A stretch of 64,000 nucleotides of DNA from an uncultured Armatimonadota bacterium (GCA_903927025.1 CAIYLG010000021.1:124001-188000), one strand, 5' to 3'. Numbered from the stretch's first letter, positions 33,099 to 43,137 are shown. The notes: generated by a model from the letters alone, not told the origin. Program-made: numbers and translations.

Positions 33099-34841
33099 CT
33101 ACCCGAGTCGGTAGCGGGTCTCGGCCAGAGCGTAGAGGCGTCGCCAGAAGAGACGATTACTGGCAACAACGAAGATACACATCATCGATACACCTAAAAC
33201 GATTCGGGGAGCGTCGCCCACCTTGGTCGCATTGGCAATATAGGCCCCAACCCCGTCTGCCTTGAGAGTCTTGTTTCCCCACGATACGACTTCCGAGACG
33301 ATGCTGGCGTTCCAGGCACCGCCCGATGCAGTGATCGCGCCAGTGACCCAAGCCGGAAAAATCGCGGGAAGAATCAGCTTCTTCCAGAGTTGCCAGCCCG
33401 TCAGCTGCATGTTTGCCGCCATCTCGCGCAGATCATTCGGCACCGACATCGCGCCTGCAATGGTGTTGAAAAGAACGTACCATTGAGCGCCGAGGATCAT
33501 CAGAATGATCGAACCCGCGTTCAGAGTAAGACCGGTTTTGATAAAGATGATGGCCGCGGCTGGAAACAGGAAGTTTGCAGGAAACGAGGCAAAAATCAGG
33601 ACGAGGGGCTGGGCGACCTGAGCTAGTTTGGGATTGAAACCGATCGCGACTCCTACCGGCGTCCAGACCAGAGAAGCGAAGACGATCAGACAGAGCACCC
33701 GGAGAAAGGTGAGGATGCTAAGGCCAAATACAGACGCAACTTCCTGCGCTGGGACCTCTTTGCTGACGACGTGAACCCCAATCGCGATTGCGGACATCAC
33801 CACCATTCCAATGGCAATTCCGAACAGCACGTCGACATTGAATCTTGCCTTTCGCTTGCGAAAAGGAAGCTGAAACGCTCGAGTTCTCGGCAAGCGAAGA
33901 CGAATGCGAGGCAATCGATGCTGGAGTCGCCGCCAAAATCGGCTAAGGATACGGGGAAGCTTGGAGGAGCGGAGGAGATCCAGAACCCAAGAGCTCGCCT
34001 GTGTGGACGCCGTGCTCTTGTCCATCCGGAACTTCTCAGCCCATGCGACCACCGGCCGCCAAAATAGCTGGTCAATCAAAACGATGAGCAAAATCATCGT
34101 TACGATGGCAAAGGACAGCGCCTTGAGATCTTTCTCCTCGACCGCCTTGGCAACGTAGGAGCCCAGGCCTGGCAACGTGTAGGACTTGTTGTTGACGGTG
34201 ATCGCTTCGGTAACGGCGACAAAGAACCAGCCTCCACCAAAGCTCATCATGCCGTTCCACACCAGCCCCAGCATGGAAACGGGCACTTCCACAGAGATGA
34301 ACCTTCGCCACTTGGAGAACTGAAAAACGGTGGCGGCCTCATCCAATTCTTTGGGCAGCGTAATCAGCGAGTGGTAGAACGAGAAGGTCATGTTCCAGAC
34401 CTGCCCCGTAAAGATCGCGAACAGGCTGGCCATCTCAAGCCCGAGGAGGCTTCCCGGGAACATTGCGATAAAGCCAGTGACCGTTACCGAAAGAAATCCG
34501 AGAACCGGGACTGACTGAAGAATGTCCAGGAGCGGAATCATCACCCGTTCCGCACGTCGACTCTTCGCGCAGACATAGCCATACGCAAAGGTGAACAGCA
34601 CCGAGAAGATCAGACCGATGAACATGCGCAGCGTGGAGCGCGCCGCGTAGTACGGCAGGTTCGCCGGGTCCAGGCTCACCTTGGGCTGCATCACCGGTGG
34701 CTTGAACGCCACAAAGAATCCGGACCCTACTCTTGCGATGCCATAAAGCAACACGAACAGGCCAGCAAGAATAACAATGTCTGCAAGCCCCAGCGGACTG
34801 CGCGGAAGGGCATACTTGGGCGGAAAAGCGCGACGAATCAA
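33099..34841 (-). CDS. Double-length NitT/TauT-type ABC permease
   Basis: At 580 residues this is two BPD_transp_1 permease modules in tandem. The first spans about 15-290; the second about 335-575. Each carries an EAA-like loop, for example ELDEAATVFQFSKWRRFISVEVP in the first. A charged linker lies between them (RLRLPRTRAFQLPFRKRKAR). A single protein would therefore supply both halves of the membrane channel. The ATPase begins 13 bp downstream. The substrate is unknown. The 183-bp region in front of the gene (34842-35024) must hold its promoter and that of the divergent small protein; it shows no recognised riboswitch. Confidence 0.88.
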   Translation of the reverse strand: MIRRAFPPKYALPRSPLGLADIVILAGLFVLLYGIARVGSGFFVAFKPPVMQPKVSLDPANLPYYAARSTLRMFIGLIFSVLFTFAYGYVCAKSRRAERVMIPLLDILQSVPVLGFLSVTVTGFIAMFPGSLLGLEMASLFAIFTGQVWNMTFSFYHSLITLPKELDEAATVFQFSKWRRFISVEVPVSMLGLVWNGMMSFGGGWFFVAVTEAITVNNKSYTLPGLGSYVAKAVEEKDLKALSFAIVTMILLIVLIDQLFWRPVVAWAEKFRMDKSTASTQASSWVLDLLRSSKLPRILSRFWRRLQHRLPRIRLRLPRTRAFQLPFRKRKARFNVDVLFGIAIGMVVMSAIAIGVHVVSKEVPAQEVASVFGLSILTFLRVLCLIVFASLVWTPVGVAIGFNPKLAQVAQPLVLIFASFPANFLFPAAAIIFIKTGLTLNAGSIILMILGAQWYVLFNTIAGAMSVPNDLREMAANMQLTGWQLWKKLILPAIFPAWVTGAITASGGAWNASIVSEVVSWGNKTLKADGVGAYIANATKVGDAPRIVLGVSMMCIFVVASNRLFWRRLYALAETRYRLG

Positions 34842-35024
34842 GTGAATTCCCCTCCTTGAGATTGCTGAAGCGGAACTTGTCCCCAGCCATCGGTTTGTAC
34901 CCCGAAAAGCGGCTCCTCCGTTTCAATCCTGTTTGAAACCTGAACGCTTAACATTTATCGGCGCTTCACACTTACGTGCGACACCGCTCCTAACCGGGCT
35001 GCGGTAGCGTCTAATGCGTAGGCT

Positions 35025-35375
35025 ATGGCACAAAGTTCACCCAACTATCGTGGAATCCTGTACTCAGGCGCGTTCTTTGTGTTCTCTCTGTTGATCTTCC
35101 TGAGTGCTTGGTCCGGACGCGCCGCAAGCGTCAGGGCAATCGAGAAGAAGCAGGGAATCCTGATGGCAACTGAAGGATTTCGAACGATTCACAAAGACTC
35201 CGAGGTCCCCCTCAATCCCACCCACCTCACATGGACGGAGATGGACGAGGGTAAATACGTCGTTGAGGCAGATGGAACAAGAGTCCTCAGCACCGGCAAG
35301 GTCCCTAAGCGCTGGAGCGTCACACTGCACCACGAAGGCGACTCCTGGCAGATTGTAGACACCAACTGGAAATAG
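35025..35375 (+). CDS. Small membrane-anchored protein, unknown function
   Basis: A 116-residue protein with one N-terminal transmembrane segment (YSGAFFVFSLLIFLSAWSG), followed by a globular domain of about 80 residues with alternating strands (HLTWTEMDEGKYVVEADG, then KRWSVTLHHEGDSWQI). It looks like a secreted or periplasm-facing beta-rich domain. No family is recognised. It lies 16 bp upstream of the large GT-C/TPR membrane protein on the same strand and probably shares its transcript. Confidence 0.65.
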   Translation: MAQSSPNYRGILYSGAFFVFSLLIFLSAWSGRAASVRAIEKKQGILMATEGFRTIHKDSEVPLNPTHLTWTEMDEGKYVVEADGTRVLSTGKVPKRWSVTLHHEGDSWQIVDTNWK

Positions 35376-35391
35376 TCTTCTAACCTTGACC

Positions 35392-37275
35392 ATGGCTGAA
35401 ACCGCTAGTCGAACCTCTTCTGCCGAATCAAAACTATTGACCCCATGGCGGTGGGGGCAAGCTCTCGTCTTCCTCCTTGCTGTCGCGCTCTACTTCCCTG
35501 CCCTCAAGGGCAAGCTCATTTGGGATGACGAGCCTTTGGTTACCGGCGGATCTTTCGGCACTCACGATCTCCTTGCCGCGTTCACCAAGCCTTTCGGCAA
35601 CTTCTACCGTCCGTTCACTTCGGCATCATTTGCCATCGAGAATTCGCTGTGGCACGGTAATCCGTTCTTCTATCACCAGACGAATCTGCTTCTGCACGCC
35701 ATCACCTCGGTGTTGGTCGCCTACCTGGCGCTTCTGCTCACCAAGAAGCCGCTGGCGGGCATTCTCTCTGGGGTCTTCTTCGCGGCGCAGTCGATGCAGG
35801 TTGGTGGCACGGCCTGGATCGGCGGTCGGACAGACGTCCTCGGCGCATTCTTCCTGACCTGTTTCCTTATTAGCCTCTTGCTCCACTACCAGACCTCGAA
35901 AGTGGGTTGGTTGGTCTGCAGCGCCTTCATGTTCTTCTTTGCGGCGCTCTCCAAGGAGCAATCTGTGGCGATGGCTCCAGCTGTTCCGCTCTCCGCCTTT
36001 GTTTTTGGAAAGCGGAACTGGAAGGATTGCGGAAGAGTGACTCTTCCCTTCGCCCTCTTGGGTCTTGTCTACATGGCAATGTGGAAGCTCGGTGGCCCAC
36101 CGCTGAGAAGTGTCCATGATCCAGTCGGAGACATGGTCCTACGCTTCTTAAAGACGGCAGCTCATTACGGCACAGCTTTCCTGTTCCCCAACGAGCCCTC
36201 CCTGGTCACGTTCACCCTTGAGCGGTATCAAGGATTCCTCTGGGTCGCAATTGGCATCCTCATCGTCATGGCTTCGGGTCTTGGAATCCGCGGCCTCTGG
36301 AAGTCAAACCGCGAGCTGGCATTCATCGCCATCTGCGCTCTCCTGGTTTACATCCCCGTATCCAACATCCCCACGGTTCCCTCGCTTGTCGCTGGTCCCT
36401 ATCGATGTACCGTCGCCGGCATTGGGATCGCCTGTCTGTTTGGATGCGCCGCAGCTTGGAGCTGGTCCTCCAAGAGGTATGTCCTCACCGGACTTCTCGG
36501 TGCCAACCTGCTTGTTGGCACCTTTGTTACGGCGTGGGGCGTTCAGCAGTGGCTGACGCCAGACGGATTCTTTAAGACTGTCACCGAGTACGACAAGCAC
36601 TTCATGGTCGGTGTGGAGTTCGAGGCTCACTACCTTGACAACCAAGGGAAATCCGCCGAAGCGGCGGAACTGGTCAACACGAATTTAACCTGGCTGTTTG
36701 ATTCTCCCCAGTGGCCACAGCTGCTAGAACAGCAGAAGGCATCCGCGATTACACCCGATGTGCGCAAGCGGCTTCGAACGAATACCGGATTCATCAACAT
36801 CGGCTCGCTCGGCAACTTTATCGCGACCTATGGTTTCTCGCTGGCCAAAACAGGCCGCGGACCTGAGGCCGCCGTAGTGATAAAGGACGCCCTGTACTTC
36901 TCTCCCAAAGACACCTGGATCAACTTGCTGTACGGGCGCTTAGTGGTGCGACAAGACCGCGCCGAGGCGATCCGACACTGGGAAACTGTCATGCAGATCA
37001 ACCCGGACTACGACGAGTGTGCCGTCGTCCTCGCCCACCAACGGATTCTCGACAAAAACTTCCCCGATGCGATCCGGCTCCTCGAAAAGGCGATGCGATC
37101 CCAAGCCGACAATGGATTCGCCTGGCTCGACCTCGCTGACGCCTATATGAACACCGGCCGCAAGGCAGATGCCCTCACAACCCTGCTAAAAGCAGAATCC
37201 GCCCCTCGCCCTGCCCGCCCCGACTTCGTCGCCAAGCTAAGGGCAAAAATGGGCGCTCCTGCTCCTCCACGCTGA
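35392..37275 (+). CDS. GT-C-like polytopic membrane protein with C-terminal TPR repeats
   Basis: From the ATG at 35392 the protein has 627 residues. About ten hydrophobic helices occupy residues 15-400, with an early loop bearing two Asp (LIWDDEPLVTGG) and a motif NPFFYHQTNLLLHA that resembles the PMT/TMTC-like GT-C glycosyltransferases of TPR membrane proteins. The C-terminal 200 residues contain TPR-like helical repeats (for example RAEAIRHWETVMQINPDYDE and DAIRLLEKAMRSQADNGFAW). A lipid-linked sugar transferase or glycan-assembly role is possible but unproven. It shares a transcript with the small membrane protein and converges with the large repeat protein. Confidence 0.75.
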   Translation: MAETASRTSSAESKLLTPWRWGQALVFLLAVALYFPALKGKLIWDDEPLVTGGSFGTHDLLAAFTKPFGNFYRPFTSASFAIENSLWHGNPFFYHQTNLLLHAITSVLVAYLALLLTKKPLAGILSGVFFAAQSMQVGGTAWIGGRTDVLGAFFLTCFLISLLLHYQTSKVGWLVCSAFMFFFAALSKEQSVAMAPAVPLSAFVFGKRNWKDCGRVTLPFALLGLVYMAMWKLGGPPLRSVHDPVGDMVLRFLKTAAHYGTAFLFPNEPSLVTFTLERYQGFLWVAIGILIVMASGLGIRGLWKSNRELAFIAICALLVYIPVSNIPTVPSLVAGPYRCTVAGIGIACLFGCAAAWSWSSKRYVLTGLLGANLLVGTFVTAWGVQQWLTPDGFFKTVTEYDKHFMVGVEFEAHYLDNQGKSAEAAELVNTNLTWLFDSPQWPQLLEQQKASAITPDVRKRLRTNTGFINIGSLGNFIATYGFSLAKTGRGPEAAVVIKDALYFSPKDTWINLLYGRLVVRQDRAEAIRHWETVMQINPDYDECAVVLAHQRILDKNFPDAIRLLEKAMRSQADNGFAWLDLADAYMNTGRKADALTTLLKAESAPRPARPDFVAKLRAKMGAPAPPR

Positions 37276-37282
37276 ACCGAAC

Positions 37283-37309
37283 CCGCACCCCTCCCGGGAG
37301 TGCGGAATT
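37283..37309. terminator. Hairpin between converging genes
   Basis: CCGCA (37283-37287) pairs with TGCGG (37301-37305); inside lies the perfect palindrome CTCCCGGGAG. An AATTT follows on the + strand. It sits between the ends of two converging genes and is a plausible bidirectional terminator, though its T-run is short. Confidence 0.45.
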
Positions 37310-37338
37310 TATAACGCATACTGCCTGGAGCCCAAGCC

Positions 37339-40300
37339 TCACGGCGTCACCGTAAGGCCAGAAGTCTTGCTCACTCCCCCTCCGGCAGCGGTTAGCGTCA
37401 CCTGCGTTGAAGAAGAAACTGCCTTGTGGGACACCGTAAACGTGACCTTCGTTTGTCCCGCAGCAATCTTCACTGTGGCTGGCATGGATGCCGCACCGGT
37501 GTTTGAACTCGATAAAGTGATAACAGTTCCAGCAGATGGAGCGGGCCCACTCAATATAACCGTGCCGGTAACCACCTTTGTCGACTTGCCCTGCACCGTC
37601 GTTGGACTCACACTGAACGACGCAAGGGTCGCTGGATTCACTGTAGCCGTGGCCTGCTTACTCGAAGTGCCATAAGTAGCGGTAACCACTCCATTCGTCA
37701 GGGATGCAACCGCCGTCGTCTTGAGCGTGAAGTTCGCGCCTGCATTCCCGACGAGCACGGTCACGCTTCCCGTAGTGACCACTACCTTGCTGTTCGAGGC
37801 GAGCTTCACAACGACCCCGCCACTCGCACCTGGCTGAGCATTCAAAGTAACGGTGCCGGAGATACTTGTGCCTCCGATCACAGTAGTTGGGTTCAGTGTG
37901 AGCCCCGTCACTTGAAATGGAACTACAGAAAGCGTTGCTGACTGCGAGACGCCAGCATAGGTGGCCGTGATCGTCACCGTCTTCGAAGCAGTGACCAATT
38001 TGTGGGTAACCGGGAAGATGACGCTCTGAGCGCCTGCAACAATCTTCACGGACGTGGGTACCGTCGCCACCGCAGGATTGGAACTCTTAAGTGCAACCAC
38101 CACACCTGTTCCCGTTGCCGCCCCGTTGAGAGCGACCTGGGCGCTGACTGTCGTCTTCGAGCCACCCACCACCGAGGAAGGCAGCACATCGATGCTGGAC
38201 AACATGATCGGCTGAATCGTCAGCGTGGTACTGAGGCTCGCCGTTCCAACTTTCGCTGTAATCGTGGCCGTCGTCGTTGCAGAGACCACGTTGGTTGCTA
38301 CGTTAAAGGTCGCCGCGGTTGCTCCGGCCGAAATCGTCACTGAAGACGGAACAGTGGCATTCGTGCTGCCAGACGACAGGGCGACAGCAAGGCCGCTCGC
38401 CGGGGCTGGTCCAGAAATGGCGACTGTACCGGTGGCGGATTTGCCCCCCACAACCGTTGTCGGCAATAGAGAAATGCTGGCGAGGGCAGGAGCCAACACA
38501 GCAAGGCTCGTCTGCCTTGTTGTTCCGGATAGACTCGCGCTAACAGTCGCCGTTGTTGTAGAGGAAACGCCCGAGGTCGTTACCGTAAAGGTAGCCGAGG
38601 TTGCGCCCGCAGCAATACTCGCTGAGGCGGGCACCGACACCCCGGTTCCCGTCGCGGACAGTGCAACCACGACTCCGCCAGATGGGGCCACCCGAGTTAA
38701 GGCGACGGTTCCCGTCGAAGACGTCCCACCCGTCACCGAACTTGGCGAAACGCTCAATGAAGAAAGCAGCGGCGTTTGAATCGTCAGGCTCGTCGAGAGC
38801 ATCGAGGTGCCCAACGTAGCCGTCAGCGTGGCTGTTGCCGTTGCGGACACAGTTGAAGTCGAGACAGTGAATGTCGTGCTGGTGGCGCCCGCGGCAATCG
38901 TAACGCTCGACGGCACCGTCGCTGAAACGGAGTTGGACGTGAGACCCACTGACGCACCGCCAGCCGGGGCGGATCCGTTCAGCGTCAGTGATCCAGTTGT
39001 GTTCGAACCTCCCACTACCGTGGATGGCGAAACGCTAAAAGAAGTCAAGGTTGCCGGGTTGACGGTGATGGTGGCCGACTTTTGAACGGCCCCGATCGTC
39101 GCCGTGATCAGCGCCTGCGTCGAGGTTCCCACTGCGTTGGTGCCCACGGTAAAGGATGCAGTGCTGCTTCCTGCTGGCACGGTTACAGTAGTGGGAAGGG
39201 TTGCGGCACTGCTGCTGGAAGTAAGGCCAACGATCGTTCCGCCGTTACCGGCCTTGCCGGTCAGTGTCACGAGGCCCGTCGAGCTAGATCCGCCAATGAC
39301 CGTTGTCGGATTGAGGGTAACGCTGGAAAGAGTCGACGGAGTAATCGTCAGTGAGGCTGTCGTCGAGTTCGCACCAAGCGTTGCCGTGAGGGTTGCTGTA
39401 GTTGGCGCATTCACAGGTGACGTCGTGATTGTAAAGCTAGCCGTCGAAGCGCCGCTGGCGACGGTCACTGATGCTGGAACTACTGCGCTGGTGTTTCCAG
39501 ACTGAAGGGATACAACGAGCCCAGTGGAACCCGTGGGCCAGCTTAGGGTTACCATTCCCGTGGAGGACGTTCCTCCCGTGACCGAAGTCGGTGACACAGT
39601 TAGCGTGGCAAGCGTCGGTGGAGTGATGGTCAGTGTCGCAGTCTGCTTTACGGAACCCACGGTGGCAGTGACCACGGCAGATGTCGTTGTGGAGACGGCC
39701 GAAGTCGAAACCGTAAATGTCGCCGTCTTTTGCCCTGATGGCACCACAACATTTGCAGGCACCATCGCTGCCGAATTGCTAGAACTCAAGGTCACCGTTG
39801 TTCCGCTTGAAGGAGCATCTCCAGTTAGAGTCACTGTCCCAGTCGAGGTGGTGCCGCCAGAAACGGAAGTTGGGGAAAGGGACAGGTTCGCCAAATCCGG
39901 TGGCGTAATCGTCAAATTGGCAGAAGCGGATGCTGATCCAGATCCAGCGGTAATAACAGCGACTGTTGTGCTTGAAACCGGATTGGTCGAAGCGTTGAAC
40001 GTTGCCGTGGTGGCTCCAGCAGCGACCGTGACAGTCCCTGGAACAGTCGCACTGGCAGTGCTGGATGAGAGCGGCACAGAAAATCCGCCTGCGGGCGCGG
40101 CAGATCCAATCGTGACCGTCCCCGTTGAGGAGAGTCCACCAAGCACCGATGTGGGCGACAGCGACACAGAGGAAATCGTGATTCCATTGACCGTAAGCAC
40201 CTGGGTCAGTCCGACACCACTGTAGGTTGCGGTGAATGTTGAAGTGTTCTGGCCACTCAATCCTGAATAGGTCGAGATCGTAAAGGTCGCCGATGTTGCA

Positions 40301-43137
40301 CCGGATGGAACGGTAACAGAAGCCGGGGCAGTTGCCACGCTCGTGTTAGATGAATTTAGGGCCACGGTAACGCCGCCGGTGCCTGGAGCAGCGGAAAGAG
40401 TGACGGTGCCTGTGGACGAATCCCCCCCTGTGACAGAAGAAGGCGAGACTGTGAACTTGGTCAACTTGATCCCAGCACTCGAAGTGAGCTTCATACGCCA
40501 CATTCCCCTGCCATAGGTGCCGGCCACAATGTAGCCAGTCGTCGCATTGACAGCAAGATCGTCAACGATGACCGCAGGAAGGCCATAGATCGTTCCCGCA
40601 TTTGACCAAGTAGACCCGGAGTCATTGCTCATGAAGACTCCGACGTCTGTGCCCACCCACCAGGTGGATGCAGGATTATTGATGTCACGGACAACCACGT
40701 TGAGAGAGACATCTGGCAGGCCAGTGACGCCAATTCCGCTCACATTCGTGAAGGTTGGAGACGCCGCCTGCGTGTTGCTGCACCGCCACAGATGGGAATT
40801 GCCGTTCCCGGTGCTGGAGAAGCCGATGATGATATCGTTTTCGTCTGCAGGATTCACACTGATACTCGTGAGAGCGGCCACAGGTAGCGGCGACCCAGTG
40901 TTGAGCTGGGTCCAAGTTGAACCTTGAGTGGTCGACATCCACAGGGCGCCGTCCGCTGCACCGGTGTAGATTCTGTTCCCATCAGTTGGCGAGAATGCAA
41001 TGGCAGAAATCTGGGCCCCAGAGTTGCTGTTGTTGAGTTCTTGCCCACCAAGATGACTGGTCCAAGTCTGAGTCGTCTCGTTCCACTCCCACAGAAAGTT
41101 CGTACCGACGAACATCAGGTTCTGGTTTGTCGGACACAGCGCCATGGCAGCCACAAAGGCAGCCTGATCCTTGCTTTCGAGTGTCGGCGAAATATTCTGC
41201 TCGGTGGCCCATCCGTCGGCAGTCCGATACACCCATAGATACTCAGAAGTGGTGTATTGGATTTTCGGGTTGGTCTGATTGATAGCACAGCCTCCCCCGT
41301 CCCCCCCGCCGACGTTCATCCAGTTTGTGATGTCACCAGTGCTCAGTGGCGTCGAATTATCTTGGGTACCTCCCATCAGATAATCCGCCAACGTGGGGTG
41401 GAGCGCAATCTTGTAGAACATCGTGTTGCCCAGGTTCTGGTTTAACGATGCCACTGAGTTCTTGTCGGACGCAGGGTCATAGGTGACCGTGTAGGCACCA
41501 CCGTCATTGCCGAAAATGGCAAGGTTGGGATTCGTTGGACAAACCGCCAGCGCGTGTTGGTCGTTGTGGGAAATGGCATACGACTCGTAGGTTGGGCCGC
41601 CTACCGATACCCATGTGTTGCCACCGTCGGTAGATTCGGTGAGGTCAATCTCACCAAGATAGAGCACGTCCACAGTAACGCCACCCTTCGTCCGGCTTCC
41701 GCATTCAAGGTGATAGTCGTAGTAGCCCTGAGAGAAATTGTAGTTCGGGTAGATATCGTTGCCAGTGGGCAAATTTGCGCTGACGTCATTCCAGGTAGCC
41801 CCTTTATCGGAGCTCGCGTAGAGAGTTTGAGTATCGGACCCCAAGATGTAGACGTTGTTTGGATTGGTGGGCGACGTCGCGATGGCGATTGGCCATCGGA
41901 AGAGCCCGTCTGGAACCACAGGGCTCGCCTGCGGTTTCCAAGTCGCACCATGGTCATCAGACACGAATAGGCGAGTTGTCGGGTTGGTGTATGTCGTCGT
42001 TGCGGTCCCTCCAGCAACGGCATACAAACGTGTAGTCCCTGCACTTACTGCGCTCGCGGCCAGAGTCGGCCAAACGATGAGCGCTCCGCTTATTCCAAGC
42101 TTGGTCCATGAATTGCCCGCATCGGTCGATCGATAGAGCGCACCATCCGTGTTGATGTCCCCAGTCCCAGCGATAAGGATATTTGAGTTTGTTGGGTCTA
42201 TCAACAGACTCGCGACACCAACTTTGCCCATGGCAGCCATAGCAATTTCGGACCAGGTGGTTCCTCCATCGGTCGTCTTCAAAATCCCATAGCCGCCAGC
42301 GATATAGCCGTGATAATCCCCTTTAGCGACGTAGATGGTTTTAGGGTTGTTTGGGTCGATGACGATGCGGTTGACGGCCAGCTGCGTCCAAGTGCTGGAG
42401 AGCCATGTCCAGGTTTTGCCAGAGTCGGTGCTCTTCCACAAGCCACCCTGAGCGCCCGAAGCATATATGGTTGAGGAGGTGGTCGGGTCAAAGGCCACCG
42501 CGCTCACACGGCCATTGATAGCCCCTAACCCGTAGTACGTCTCGTACGGGGCCGAAAGGTTGGTTGGTCCTACGAACGACCACTGCGGAGTCGTCATCGG
42601 GCGAGATCCGCCCGGCCCGCCACCAATCCGAGCCTTAGGCATCTGAGAGGCGTGCCGTCTGCCTACTTCAAATGAATCCCAGTTCACCTTGTCGTATGGA
42701 AAGGCGCGTTGGCCAATGAAATACCGGTAGGCCTTCAGGTAATCCAGTTTGTCTTTGGGATGCACCTTGGTCCGCTCTTGCCCCCTTCCTTCCGCCTCAT
42801 CTTCAGAGAGGTGAGCAATCTTCCTGTCGAGCGACTTCACAGACTGGATGTCAAAAGGCTCTTCTTCAGGTTCGAGTGCATGGACCCCGGGGACTCTCTC
42901 AAGTTGAGTCTTCGCCTTTTCAGGATCGACGCCCGGGTTGAGGCGGACCAAGTAGGTTGTCGTTCCCTTCCTCCGAGAATCCACAAGGCCAATCGGTCGG
43001 ACCGCCGCCGCGAGGCGCTCGACCGGCACGCGAGAGTCCATCTTGATGAAGATTTCGGCACCAGTTTTTGGCGGATTTGAACCAGAAGAGATAAGCAGGG
43101 CTAGGGCAGACAGAAGTACCGACAACATTTTCACCAA
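37339..43137 (-). CDS. Large secreted protein: Asp-box propeller plus 11 Ig-like repeats
   Basis: A 1932-residue protein beginning with a signal peptide (MVKMLSVLLSALALLISSGS; a start at 43128 is equally possible). Residues about 25-110 resemble a subtilase-type prodomain or inhibitor domain (IFIKMDSRVPVERLAAAV...VPGVHALEPEEEP), but no peptidase follows. Residues about 180-880 hold at least seven Asp-box repeats (S/T-x-D-x-G-x-T-W, such as KSTDSGKTW and ESTDGGNTW), indicating a sialidase/Vps10-like double propeller. From about residue 885 to the end come 11 tandem Ig-like repeats of 90-95 residues, each starting near L-x-x-x-V-x-P-x-x-V-x-G-G and ending ATLTITP. It is probably cell-surface or exopolymer-binding; function unknown. 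Confidence 0.85.
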   Translation of the reverse strand: MVKMLSVLLSALALLISSGSNPPKTGAEIFIKMDSRVPVERLAAAVRPIGLVDSRRKGTTTYLVRLNPGVDPEKAKTQLERVPGVHALEPEEEPFDIQSVKSLDRKIAHLSEDEAEGRGQERTKVHPKDKLDYLKAYRYFIGQRAFPYDKVNWDSFEVGRRHASQMPKARIGGGPGGSRPMTTPQWSFVGPTNLSAPYETYYGLGAINGRVSAVAFDPTTSSTIYASGAQGGLWKSTDSGKTWTWLSSTWTQLAVNRIVIDPNNPKTIYVAKGDYHGYIAGGYGILKTTDGGTTWSEIAMAAMGKVGVASLLIDPTNSNILIAGTGDINTDGALYRSTDAGNSWTKLGISGALIVWPTLAASAVSAGTTRLYAVAGGTATTTYTNPTTRLFVSDDHGATWKPQASPVVPDGLFRWPIAIATSPTNPNNVYILGSDTQTLYASSDKGATWNDVSANLPTGNDIYPNYNFSQGYYDYHLECGSRTKGGVTVDVLYLGEIDLTESTDGGNTWVSVGGPTYESYAISHNDQHALAVCPTNPNLAIFGNDGGAYTVTYDPASDKNSVASLNQNLGNTMFYKIALHPTLADYLMGGTQDNSTPLSTGDITNWMNVGGGDGGGCAINQTNPKIQYTTSEYLWVYRTADGWATEQNISPTLESKDQAAFVAAMALCPTNQNLMFVGTNFLWEWNETTQTWTSHLGGQELNNSNSGAQISAIAFSPTDGNRIYTGAADGALWMSTTQGSTWTQLNTGSPLPVAALTSISVNPADENDIIIGFSSTGNGNSHLWRCSNTQAASPTFTNVSGIGVTGLPDVSLNVVVRDINNPASTWWVGTDVGVFMSNDSGSTWSNAGTIYGLPAVIVDDLAVNATTGYIVAGTYGRGMWRMKLTSSAGIKLTKFTVSPSSVTGGDSSTGTVTLSAAPGTGGVTVALNSSNTSVATAPASVTVPSGATSATFTISTYSGLSGQNTSTFTATYSGVGLTQVLTVNGITISSVSLSPTSVLGGLSSTGTVTIGSAAPAGGFSVPLSSSTASATVPGTVTVAAGATTATFNASTNPVSSTTVAVITAGSGSASASANLTITPPDLANLSLSPTSVSGGTTSTGTVTLTGDAPSSGTTVTLSSSNSAAMVPANVVVPSGQKTATFTVSTSAVSTTTSAVVTATVGSVKQTATLTITPPTLATLTVSPTSVTGGTSSTGMVTLSWPTGSTGLVVSLQSGNTSAVVPASVTVASGASTASFTITTSPVNAPTTATLTATLGANSTTASLTITPSTLSSVTLNPTTVIGGSSSTGLVTLTGKAGNGGTIVGLTSSSSAATLPTTVTVPAGSSTASFTVGTNAVGTSTQALITATIGAVQKSATITVNPATLTSFSVSPSTVVGGSNTTGSLTLNGSAPAGGASVGLTSNSVSATVPSSVTIAAGATSTTFTVSTSTVSATATATLTATLGTSMLSTSLTIQTPLLSSLSVSPSSVTGGTSSTGTVALTRVAPSGGVVVALSATGTGVSVPASASIAAGATSATFTVTTSGVSSTTTATVSASLSGTTRQTSLAVLAPALASISLLPTTVVGGKSATGTVAISGPAPASGLAVALSSGSTNATVPSSVTISAGATAATFNVATNVVSATTTATITAKVGTASLSTTLTIQPIMLSSIDVLPSSVVGGSKTTVSAQVALNGAATGTGVVVALKSSNPAVATVPTSVKIVAGAQSVIFPVTHKLVTASKTVTITATYAGVSQSATLSVVPFQVTGLTLNPTTVIGGTSISGTVTLNAQPGASGGVVVKLASNSKVVVTTGSVTVLVGNAGANFTLKTTAVASLTNGVVTATYGTSSKQATATVNPATLASFSVSPTTVQGKSTKVVTGTVILSGPAPSAGTVITLSSSNTGAASMPATVKIAAGQTKVTFTVSHKAVSSSTQVTLTAAGGGVSKTSGLTVTP
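37342..40466 (-). repeat. Tandem Ig-like repeat array (11 units) within the large secreted protein
   Basis: Eleven consecutive units of 90-96 codons (270-290 bp) encode beta-sandwich modules. Shared features are a V-x-G-G-x-S-S-T-G-x-V-T-L opening, a central ATVPASVTVPAGATSATF-like segment and a strand rich in Thr/Ala/Val near the end. Units differ at many positions, so the DNA repeats are old rather than recently expanded. Units 9-11 are the most divergent and slightly longer. Confidence 0.85.

Noticed and set aside
32390-33265. 291-codon + strand frame
   Set aside because: Antisense to the NitT/TauT-type ATPase with all Walker and signature motifs.
34842-35024. Guanidine-I (ykkC) or other riboswitch upstream of the double permease
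   Set aside because: The region has GA-rich stretches, but the conserved cores of ykkC, SAM, cobalamin or THF riboswitches could not be found.
37367-40225. Several long + strand frames over the Ig-like repeats
   Set aside because: Shadows of the repeat array: their products are low-complexity Val/Ala/Thr-rich complements of the real repeats.
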